Positions 1-6,651 of a DNA stretch of 54,933 nucleotides are shown piece after piece; positions within the stretch are counted from its first letter, which is position 1; each line of letters begins with the position of its first letter. The DNA is from Streptomyces sp. BR123. Its GTDB lineage: Bacteria > Actinomycetota > Actinomycetes > Streptomycetales > Streptomycetaceae. The stretch is taken from contig NZ_JACBGN010000013.1 in NCBI RefSeq assembly GCF_013401435.1, positions 1-54,933 on the forward strand. Direction: 5' to 3'. The position numbers and the translations under genes were made by a program. Under the pieces are notes generated by a model. It saw only the letters and a program-made list of their open reading frames with translations. It had not been told where the DNA came from and ran no database searches.

Positions 1-217
1 CGACCATCCCACGCCCCCGCCAGCTGCCGACACCCCTCCGCCGGGATGCGTTGATCTGCCGGGCGGCGCGCGCCGTCCGGTCCGGGTGGTCCGCGTGGTG
101 CGGGGCAGCCTGCCGTTCACGCTCGGCTGCCGCCCCGCTTCGACTGCGGGTGGCGCGGCACACCCTGGCGGTGCCGGCGGCCGGCCGAGTAAGCCACTGG
201 CGTCACTCATAGCCGTC
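1..217. other. window edge, no gene recognised
   Basis: GC-rich stretch before the terminator of the tRNA-Val gene. All three forward frames can be read for short distances, but none gave a recognisable protein. It may be the 3' end of a gene that starts outside the window, or plain intergenic sequence. Confidence 0.3.
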
Positions 218-252
218 AAAGGCCCCCAACCATGATCGGTTGGGGGCCTTTT
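218..252 (-). terminator. hairpin downstream of tRNA-Val
   Basis: A long perfect stem (AAAGGCCCCCAACC pairing with GGTTGGGGGCCTTT) lies immediately 3' of the minus-strand tRNA. Flanking A and T runs could make it work in both directions. It most likely ends the tRNA-Val transcript. Confidence 0.75.
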
Positions 253-255
253 CCC

Positions 256-330
256 TGGTGGGCGCGGACGGTTTCGAACCGCCGACATCTGCTTTGTAAG
301 AGCAGCGCTCTACCCCTGAGCTACGCACCC
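256..330 (-). tRNA. tRNA-Val (anticodon UAC)
   Basis: The reverse complement folds as a standard cloverleaf. The acceptor arms GGGTGCG and CGCGCCC pair, the D arm is GCTC/GAGC, the anticodon loop is CTTACAA (anticodon TAC) and the T loop is TTCGAAA. A 3' CCA is encoded at 256-258. It decodes GUA valine codons, which are rare in this high-GC genome. Confidence 0.95.
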
Positions 331-439
331 GCGGTGAATGGACAGCCTACATGCCAGCCGCACCCCCCACGCAAATGCGTTCCCGTGGGGGAGAATGGAC
401 CGGGCACGGCGGTGGCGGGCGCAGTACGGGAGAGGGATT

Positions 440-1684
440 GTGACGACGGCATCCCGGCGGTGGTTCGGCGGGCGGGACGACAGTCGGCGGGCGGATGCTC
501 AGGCGGCCAAGGATGCCGCGGCCGCCGCGTTCTACGAGCTGGACACGGCTCAGCGGGATCTGCGGATCTCGATCGAGACCATCGCGGCGGCAGACGGTTC
601 GCCGGCGGCCCGGCAGGCGGGCGAGGCGTTCGCCGCGCTGGGGCAGCGGATCGACCAGGCCAGCCATGTGTACATCGAGGCCGTCGACGCGCACGACCTG
701 GACCGGCCGGAGCTGGACGGTGCCGTGGCGACGCGGGCGCGGGACCAGCTGACGCGGGCGCGCGAGGAGCTGGTACGGGCCAAGGGGGAGCTGGACCGGT
801 TCGCGCAGGGGATCCAGCCGCTGCTGGACCGGGCGGAGACGCAGCTCGCGCAGGTGGCGCCGGCCCGGGAGCGGGCGAAGGCGGCGCTGCTGGCGGCGAG
901 CACGGCGCTGGACGAGGTGCGCGGGTCGGGGATGCGGGCCGATGACCTGGCGGTGCGGCTGGCGGCGCTCGCCCCGGAGCTGACCTTGCTGAACCAGGGC
1001 GTCGCCCGGCACGGGGTGCAGGACACCCTGCAGCGTGCGGACCGGATCCTGCGCGATGCCGAGGCGATACGGGCCGAGCTGGCGCGGCTGCCGGAGCGGG
1101 CGGCGGAGATCGACCGGCGGTTGGTGAGCCTGCAAACCCGGGCTCAGGCGCTGCGCAACCGGGCGGACCGGGTGGATCCGGTGCTCAGTGAGCTGCGCCG
1201 GCGGTTCAGCGCGGCGTGCTGGCAGGACCTGCAGAACGTGCCGGAGCAGGCCGTACGGGACGTCTCGCGGGCGGAAGAGCAGTTGCGGGAGGCGGCCGGG
1301 GCACGGGAGGAGCAGCGCTGGGCGGATGTGACGGCGCTGATCGAAGCGGTGCGGGCGGCCCTGGACGCCACGGGCGAGGCGGTGTCGGCCGCGCAGGACC
1401 GGCTGACCCGGCTGGAGGCGGTGGCGCGGGATCCGCAGCAGGAGGTGCAGCGGACCCGGTTCGTGATCCGGGACGCGCAGCGGCTGGCGATGGAGGGCCG
1501 CAGCGTACCGGATCCGCGGCACGCGGGGCCGTTGGACGAGTCGGTGGCCCGGGTGGAACGGGCGCTGGCCTCGCTGGAGGGCCGCCACCCCGACTACTGG
1601 CACTTCCTCCAGGAGATGGAGGAGGTCCGGGCGGTGGTGGGCCGGGTGGTGGCCGACGTACGGGGTGGGCGCGCCACCGGCTGA
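440..1684 (+). CDS. coiled-coil protein of unknown function
   Basis: A protein of about 414 residues, almost entirely Ala/Arg/Glu/Leu-rich helix with heptad-like spacing, so it should form long coiled coils. It has no signal peptide, membrane segment or recognisable catalytic motif. The GTG at 440 is preferred over an upstream ATG at 338 because GGGAGAGGG lies just before it; the upstream extension also reads as low-quality sequence. It sits alone between tRNA-Val and the DUF4383 gene. The function is unknown. The composition suggests a structural or scaffold role, which is inference only. Confidence 0.75.
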   Translation: MTTASRRWFGGRDDSRRADAQAAKDAAAAAFYELDTAQRDLRISIETIAAADGSPAARQAGEAFAALGQRIDQASHVYIEAVDAHDLDRPELDGAVATRARDQLTRAREELVRAKGELDRFAQGIQPLLDRAETQLAQVAPARERAKAALLAASTALDEVRGSGMRADDLAVRLAALAPELTLLNQGVARHGVQDTLQRADRILRDAEAIRAELARLPERAAEIDRRLVSLQTRAQALRNRADRVDPVLSELRRRFSAACWQDLQNVPEQAVRDVSRAEEQLREAAGAREEQRWADVTALIEAVRAALDATGEAVSAAQDRLTRLEAVARDPQQEVQRTRFVIRDAQRLAMEGRSVPDPRHAGPLDESVARVERALASLEGRHPDYWHFLQEMEEVRAVVGRVVADVRGGRATG

Positions 1685-1774
1685 GCCGGGCCGGACCGGG
1701 TTGCGGCCGGAGTTGTCCGGGGCTGGGCATCGGGCGGATGCTGGGGGGACAGGGTCGGAGCAGAGGAGGGCGGT

Positions 1775-2548
1775 ATGGCTGCCCACGCTTCACGCACTTC
1801 CCGCGTTTTCCGCACTTCCCGCGCGGCTCGTTCCTCCCGTGCGGCGCGTGCGTCCGCGGCTGGGCCTGCGCCGCGTGAGGGGTATGCGCCGCATGCGGTC
1901 TACGGGTGCCACGAGGCCCACGACAATTACGCGCCTTACGTGCCCCATGAGCCTTACGGGCCGCAGGTGCCGCAGGAGACCCACAGGCTTCGGCGCCGCG
2001 TGCGCCGCATGATGCATCCCGTCGAGGCGCAGCTCGACGAGCACCTGCCCGTCGACCACAAGCTCAGCATGGTGTACCGGGTCGGTGCCGGCCTGACCGG
2101 GATCCTGCTCGTCGTCTTCGGGATCCTCGGGCTGACGAACCGGATCGGGTTCTTCGACACCGGCGGCGACCAGGTCCTCTCCCTGAACACCAATGGCGCG
2201 CTGAGCGTCCTGTCGATCTGTGTCGGCCTGCTGCTCATCGTCGGGATGGTGGTCGGCGGGAACTTCGCGTCGACGCTCAACATCGTGCTGGGGCTGGCCT
2301 TCATCGCGAGCGGTTTCGTCAACCTGGCCCTGCTGGACACGGGCCTGAACTTCCTCGCCTTCGAGATCCAGAACGTGCTGTTCAGCTTCGTCGTCGGCGT
2401 GATGCTGATGTGGTTCGGGATGTACGGGCGGGTGGGCAGCGCGCTGCCGCACGACAACCCGTACTGGCGGGCCCGTCACCCCGAGCAGGCGGCCCGCGAG
2501 GACCGGGCCGGGATCCGGGCCCGGTCGAGCCCCGCCGCCGGCCGTTGA
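1775..2548 (+). CDS. DUF4383 family membrane protein
   Basis: A 257-residue protein. Residues 1-80 are low-complexity: Ser/Arg/Ala repeats, then His/Pro/Tyr-rich sequence. After that comes a DUF4383 domain with four hydrophobic segments: VGAGLTGILLVVFGILGL, SVLSICVGLLLIVGMVVGG, NIVLGLAFIASGFVNLALL and the segment before WFGMYG. The start is set by a strong GAGGAGGG at 1763-1770. A tandem ATG ATG at 2009-2014 would give a core-only protein, so the repetitive N-terminus may be a lineage-specific extension. DUF4383 proteins are small membrane proteins of unknown function. The gene converges on the ArsR-like regulator, with only about 9 bases between their stops. Confidence 0.85.
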   Translation: MAAHASRTSRVFRTSRAARSSRAARASAAGPAPREGYAPHAVYGCHEAHDNYAPYVPHEPYGPQVPQETHRLRRRVRRMMHPVEAQLDEHLPVDHKLSMVYRVGAGLTGILLVVFGILGLTNRIGFFDTGGDQVLSLNTNGALSVLSICVGLLLIVGMVVGGNFASTLNIVLGLAFIASGFVNLALLDTGLNFLAFEIQNVLFSFVVGVMLMWFGMYGRVGSALPHDNPYWRARHPEQAAREDRAGIRARSSPAAGR

Positions 2549-2557
2549 CCCCTGCTC

Positions 2558-3763
2558 CTACCCCGCCCCCGGTCCCTGCCGGCCGCCCGGCGAGGCTGCG
2601 GCCAGCAGGGCTTCGGCGGCCGCAGTGCGCGCGTACAGCACGGTGCGGCCCGCCCGGTGGGCGCTGGCCAGGCCCGCGTCGCGCAGCGCGGTCAGACACT
2701 GGGAGACCCGCGCCGGGGAGAGGCCCGTGCGGCCGGCCAGCTCGGTGGTGGAGGCCGGGCTGTCCAGCTCTGCCAGGAGCGTGCTGCGGGAGTGTCCGAG
2801 TACGGCGGCGAGGGCCGCGGAGGCGGTGCGCGGCCGCGTCTCCCACAGGGAGCCGACGCCGCGGGCGGGGTAGACGAGCTGGGGCGGGTCCGGCGGCGCC
2901 ACCCGTGTGGAGAGGCCGGATGGTGTGAACGCCGAGGGGATGAGGAGCAGCCCCGGGCCCGCCGCCTCCCGGCTGAGCGCGCGCTGCCGGGACGGTGGGT
3001 GCGCGAGCCGCAGGGCGACGCCGTCCCAGTCGGCCTGCGGGTCCAGGTGGGTGAGGAGGCGGGCGGCACCGTGCTCGGCGGCCTGCCGGGCCCGGTGCAG
3101 CACGTCGGCGTCGAGCACGGTCCGTATCCGTGCCCAGTAGGGCGCCAGGGCCAGCTCCCAGAAGGCCTCGGCCTCCTCCGCGACCCGGGCCAGCCGGGCG
3201 GGCGGATCCGCGTGCAGTGCCCGCAGCCGGGGGCCGGGCCGACCGTGGTGGTGCGCGAGGTGTTCGAGGTCCCGGCGTACCCGCTCCGCCGGGGTGGCCG
3301 TGATCGCGGCGAGTTCCCGGTCCAGTGCGGGGGCCGGGGCGGACGGCGCCGGGGTGAGGAAGTCGGGGGCGTAGCGGGAGGCGGCCGGGACCAGCTCGGC
3401 GAGCAGGCCGCGGTCCAGCCCGGCGGCCGCCACCCGCGGCCGCACCTGTGCGAGCCACGGGCCGTGCACGGGATGCCCGGCAGCGGCCGCCGGACCGGCT
3501 GTGGCCCGCACCGCCGCGGCCCGCACCGCCGTGGCCCGCCCGGCCGGCACCCGGCCCGCCGTCGTGCCCTCGGCCGCCGGCGTCGGCCGTACGCCGCCCG
3601 CCCCGCCCGAGGACCGGGCCAAGAGCCGGAACGCGGCCATGAGCTGCCACATCGGCGAGACCGCGAACCGCATGTGCGCCAGATCGTCCGCCGAGAACGG
3701 CAGCACCGTCGGCCGGCCCATGGCGGTCCCCCCGGGGCTCGGATTCAGCTGGAACCGAATCAT
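2558..3763 (-). CDS. ArsR-like winged-helix regulator (DUF5937 type)
   Basis: 401 residues. The C-terminal part (about 305-390) is an ArsR-type winged helix: STTELAGRTGLSPARVSQCL is the recognition region, followed by a wing RAGRTVLYAR. The long N-terminal part (starting MIRFQL) matches the DUF5937-type arrangement, in which the effector region precedes the DNA-binding domain. An Ala/Thr/Val-rich stretch near residues 60-95 is low-complexity. There is no clear Shine-Dalgarno. The start codon lies only 36 bases from the divergent aldo/keto reductase, so the promoters overlap and the protein probably controls that gene and itself. Confidence 0.85.
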   Translation of the reverse strand: MIRFQLNPSPGGTAMGRPTVLPFSADDLAHMRFAVSPMWQLMAAFRLLARSSGGAGGVRPTPAAEGTTAGRVPAGRATAVRAAAVRATAGPAAAAGHPVHGPWLAQVRPRVAAAGLDRGLLAELVPAASRYAPDFLTPAPSAPAPALDRELAAITATPAERVRRDLEHLAHHHGRPGPRLRALHADPPARLARVAEEAEAFWELALAPYWARIRTVLDADVLHRARQAAEHGAARLLTHLDPQADWDGVALRLAHPPSRQRALSREAAGPGLLLIPSAFTPSGLSTRVAPPDPPQLVYPARGVGSLWETRPRTASAALAAVLGHSRSTLLAELDSPASTTELAGRTGLSPARVSQCLTALRDAGLASAHRAGRTVLYARTAAAEALLAAASPGGRQGPGAG

Positions 3764-3799
3764 TGGCCGCCCACCCTATCCCTCGTTGATCATTCCGGC

Positions 3800-4816
3800 A
3801 TGACCCCACAAACGATCACCGCAGCAGCATCGGGCACCTGGAACCTCGGCGACCTCCGCGTCAACCGGATCGGCTTCGGCGCGATGCGGATCACCCAGGA
3901 CGGCGCCGCCTTCGACCCTGACGCCGCCCCCGCCGACCGCGACCGCGCGATCCGCGTACTGCGCCGCGCGGTCGAGCTCGGCGTGAACCACATCGACACG
4001 GCCGCCTTCTACTTCTCCCGCCTGCGCTCCGCCAACGAGCTGATCAACCGGGCGCTCGCGCCCTACCCGGACGGTCTCGTCATCGCCACCAAGGTCGGAC
4101 CGGGTCGCGACCCGTCCGGCGCCTGGATGCACCACGCCACCCCCGGGCAGTTGCGCGGCCAGGTCGAGCAGAACCTGCGCGAACTCGGCCGCGACCACCT
4201 CGACGTGGTCAACCTGCGCATCGTGGGGACCGGATCGATCGCCGAACGCTTCGGCGCGCTCGCCGAACTGCGCGAGGCCGGGCTCATCCGGCACCTCGGC
4301 CTGTCCAACGTCCGGCCCCATCACCTCGCCGAAGCGCAGGCCATCGCCCCGGTGGTGTGCGTGCAGAACGCGTTCGGCCTCGGGTTCACCCCGGAGCAGC
4401 AGGCCGAGCAGCGCGCGTTCATACGGCTCTGCGGGGAGCAGGGTGTCGCGTACGTCCCCTTCTACGCGCTGGCCGGGCAGCGCCGCGAGGCCGGCCTGCG
4501 CCCCGCCGACGCCCCCGCCGGAACCCCCGATGACGGAGACGGGACCGCCGCCGACAGCCAGGCCGACGCCGTCTCCGCTGTCGCGCAGGCCCGCGGGGTG
4601 AGCCCGGCGCAGCTGCGGCTGGCGTGGACGCTGCACCTCGGGGACAACGTCCTGGCCATCCCGGGCACCGGAAATCCGGAGCACCTGGCCGAGAACATCG
4701 CCGCGGGTGCGCTGCGCCTGTCCGAGGAGGAGCTGAGGCTCCTGGATCCTGCCGGTCAGGACGATCAGGACGGTGAGGACGGGCGGACCGGAGACCGGGC
4801 CGGGCTTCCCGGGTAG
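3800..4816 (+). CDS. aldo/keto reductase
   Basis: 338 residues with an (alpha/beta)8 AKR pattern. It shows the entry motif RIGFGAMRI, the catalytic Asp/Tyr segment HIDTAAFYF, the lysine in VIATKVG, and a C-terminal NADPH site (IPGTGNPEHLAENI). The segment that usually carries the catalytic His reads DVVNLRIVG, so that His is replaced, as in some actinobacterial AKRs. The start at 3800 agrees with the family N-terminus and lies beside the divergent ArsR-like regulator. The substrate cannot be told from sequence. The C-terminal DDQDGEDGRTGDRAG tail is acidic and looks disordered. Confidence 0.88.
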   Translation: MTPQTITAAASGTWNLGDLRVNRIGFGAMRITQDGAAFDPDAAPADRDRAIRVLRRAVELGVNHIDTAAFYFSRLRSANELINRALAPYPDGLVIATKVGPGRDPSGAWMHHATPGQLRGQVEQNLRELGRDHLDVVNLRIVGTGSIAERFGALAELREAGLIRHLGLSNVRPHHLAEAQAIAPVVCVQNAFGLGFTPEQQAEQRAFIRLCGEQGVAYVPFYALAGQRREAGLRPADAPAGTPDDGDGTAADSQADAVSAVAQARGVSPAQLRLAWTLHLGDNVLAIPGTGNPEHLAENIAAGALRLSEEELRLLDPAGQDDQDGEDGRTGDRAGLPG

Positions 4817-4846
4817 CCGGCGGGGCTTCCTCGGTAGCCTTGGCGC

Positions 4847-5050
4847 ATGCCTCGATACGAATTCCGCTGCCGGACCTGTGACGACACCTTTGAGGTCAGC
4901 CGTCCCATGGCCGAGTCGTCCGCGCCCGCCGACTGCCCCGCCGGCCACTCCGACACCGTCAAGCTGCTCTCCGCCGTCGCCGTCGGCGGGACCAGCAGCG
5001 CCCCCGCCCCTTCCGGCGGAGGCTGCTGCGGTGGCGGGGGTTGCTGCTAG
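4847..5050 (+). CDS. FmdB-type zinc ribbon protein
   Basis: 67 residues. MPRYEFRC starts a classic FmdB/CxxC zinc ribbon with CRTC, then a second knuckle reduced to a single Cys before PAGH. The C-terminus is a Gly/Cys cluster, GGCCGGGGCC, which could bind further metal. It is a small cytoplasmic protein that may act as a regulator or metal-binding partner; the family's role is not firmly known. It sits 30 bases after the aldo/keto reductase on the same strand and could be co-transcribed with it. Confidence 0.88.
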   Translation: MPRYEFRCRTCDDTFEVSRPMAESSAPADCPAGHSDTVKLLSAVAVGGTSSAPAPSGGGCCGGGGCC

Positions 5051-5105
5051 CCACCGGGGCACGCCCGCGCCGTACTCCCGATGCGCCGGGGCGGCGGGGC
5101 CGGCG

Positions 5106-5768
5106 TCAGCGCTTGCGCGACAGGGTGAGCCCGTCCGAGATGGCCAGCAGCACGGACTCCATCCGCGGGTCCGCCGCGACGTGGTCGTTGTAGGCGCGGA
5201 CGCCGGCCGCGGACCCGCTCGTCGCCGTCTCGTCCACGACCGTGCCGTGGAACAGCGTGTTGTCGGTGACGATCAGCCCGCCCGGCCGCATCCGCGGCAC
5301 GAGCTCCTCCCAGTACGCGATCTGGTTCTCCTTGTCCGCGTCCACGTACGCCATGTCGATGTGCGGCTCGGCGGGCAGGGCGCGCAGCGTGTCCAGCGCC
5401 GGGGCGATGCGCAGGTCGATGCGGTCGGCGACGCCGGCCTCCTCCCAGGCCCGGCGCCCGTACGCGGTCCACTCGTCGGAGATGTCGCAGGCGGTCAGGA
5501 CGCCGTCCGCTGGCATCGCCTGGGCCATGGAGAGGGTGGAGAAGCCGGTGAAGGTGCCGATCTCGACGATGCGGCGCGCGCCGGTCAGCCGGACCAGGAA
5601 GGCCAGCAGCGGGCCCTGCTCCTCCGCGGACTGCATGCCCGCCACATCGGGGAACGTGGCGTACGTGGTTTCCACGAGCCCCCGCTGGATCTCGTCCAGC
5701 GGGGGGTTGTGGTCGAGCATGTACCGGTAGAGCTCGTCAGTCATCTTCGTCGTGTTGCCCGTGGTCAT
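5106..5768 (-). CDS. SAM-dependent O-methyltransferase (caffeoyl-CoA/catechol type)
   Basis: 220 residues, the normal size for the Methyltransf_3 family. Motif I is VEIGTFTGFSTL (SAM loop). The acidic residue for the ribose is in ACDIS, and the metal/catalytic segment is YVDADKENQ. VTDNTLFHG follows as the second metal-binding region. These enzymes methylate catechol-like or other hydroxylated small molecules using a divalent cation. It stands alone, converging on the FmdB gene. The substrate is unknown. Confidence 0.9.
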   Translation of the reverse strand: MTTGNTTKMTDELYRYMLDHNPPLDEIQRGLVETTYATFPDVAGMQSAEEQGPLLAFLVRLTGARRIVEIGTFTGFSTLSMAQAMPADGVLTACDISDEWTAYGRRAWEEAGVADRIDLRIAPALDTLRALPAEPHIDMAYVDADKENQIAYWEELVPRMRPGGLIVTDNTLFHGTVVDETATSGSAAGVRAYNDHVAADPRMESVLLAISDGLTLSRKR

Positions 5769-5796
5769 GCGGCAAGTGTGCCTGCCTCACGGACAG

Positions 5797-5841
5797 TCCG
5801 GCGGTCCGGCGGTCCGACAGCCCGTCAGCCCGTCAGCCCGT
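5797..5841. repeat. two short octamer arrays across the HAD gene stop
   Basis: TCCGGCGG occurs twice (5797-5812). CAGCCCGT then occurs three times (5818-5841), followed by a degenerate copy. The stop codon of the minus-strand HAD gene (5833-5835) lies inside the second array. Confidence 0.75.
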
Positions 5842-6651
5842 CAGCCCCGCAGCCCGGCCGAATGCCCGGACGATTTCCTCGCCCGCCGCGACGCCCTTCT
5901 CCGCCAGGGCCGTGACCGTCGGCGCGTGCCAGCCCGCGTCGGCCAGTTCGCCGTGCCCGGGCCTCCAGGCGGCGTCCGCGGCGAGCAGCAGGTCGGCGTC
6001 GAGCAGGGAGTCGCCGGCCGCGAGCGTCGTGGAGGCGCCCGTGCGCCGGGCCACTTCGCGCATCGCCGCGCTCTTCGTCAGCGGCCGCGGGACCGCGTAG
6101 ATCTTGCGGCCCTGGAGGGAGACCGTCCAGCCGCGGGCCTCGGCCCAGGCGCTCAGCGCCTTGAGCCACTCCTGCGGGACCCGGTCGCGTTCGACGACCA
6201 GGTAGGCGAACAGGTCCTCCGCGACCCGCGCCTTGCGCAGCCATTCCGGGTCGGCGACGGCCAGCAGATGCCGGTGGACCTCCTCCAGCGGGGCGCACTC
6301 CTCGGCCAGCCGGGCGGCCACCTGCCGGCGCCAGTCCCGGTCCGGCACCCCGTCCACGAGCAGCTGCCCGCCGTTGGCGCAGATCGCGTACCGTGCCGGG
6401 CGGCCGGGGAAGCGGATGCGCTGGTACTGCTTGCGCGTGCGGGTCGTGGTCGGGACGAAGACCGCCGAGGGGTCGGCGGTCAGTTCGGCCAGCAGGGCCG
6501 CCGCGGTCTCCGTCATGTAGGACAGCGGCTTGCTCTCGTGGACCTCCACGCACAGCAGCCGGGGTGCCTCCGCGTCGGGCATGGTCAGGCCGAGGGCGGC
6601 CGTCGAGTAGATGAGCGTACGGTCGAGATCGCTGGCTACCAGGACAGTCAC
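5833..6651 (-). CDS. HAD-family hydrolase of the Ter locus
   Basis: 272 residues. The HAD motif I SDLDRTLIYS carries the nucleophile Asp8 and acid Asp10. Motif IV is AAGDSLLDADLLLAAD. The cap region between them resembles Cof or sucrose-phosphatase-like phosphatases. The GTG start overlaps the stop of the upstream fusion gene by four bases (GTGA), so the two are translationally coupled. In Ter loci of other bacteria HAD phosphatases accompany phosphoribosyltransferases and CitE-like enzymes, so this one probably dephosphorylates an intermediate of the same pathway. The substrate is not known. Confidence 0.88.
   Translation of the reverse strand: MTVLVASDLDRTLIYSTAALGLTMPDAEAPRLLCVEVHESKPLSYMTETAAALLAELTADPSAVFVPTTTRTRKQYQRIRFPGRPARYAICANGGQLLVDGVPDRDWRRQVAARLAEECAPLEEVHRHLLAVADPEWLRKARVAEDLFAYLVVERDRVPQEWLKALSAWAEARGWTVSLQGRKIYAVPRPLTKSAAMREVARRTGASTTLAAGDSLLDADLLLAADAAWRPGHGELADAGWHAPTVTALAEKGVAAGEEIVRAFGRAAGLTG

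Noticed and set aside
347..1786. Long minus-strand open frame opposite the coiled-coil gene
   Set aside because: Arg/Pro/His-rich composition typical of the reverse of a high-GC gene; no start signal or family match.
2657..3799. Plus-strand extension running upstream of the aldo/keto reductase
   Set aside because: It lies opposite the ArsR-like regulator and reads as low-complexity Gly/Arg sequence; the reductase starts at 3800.
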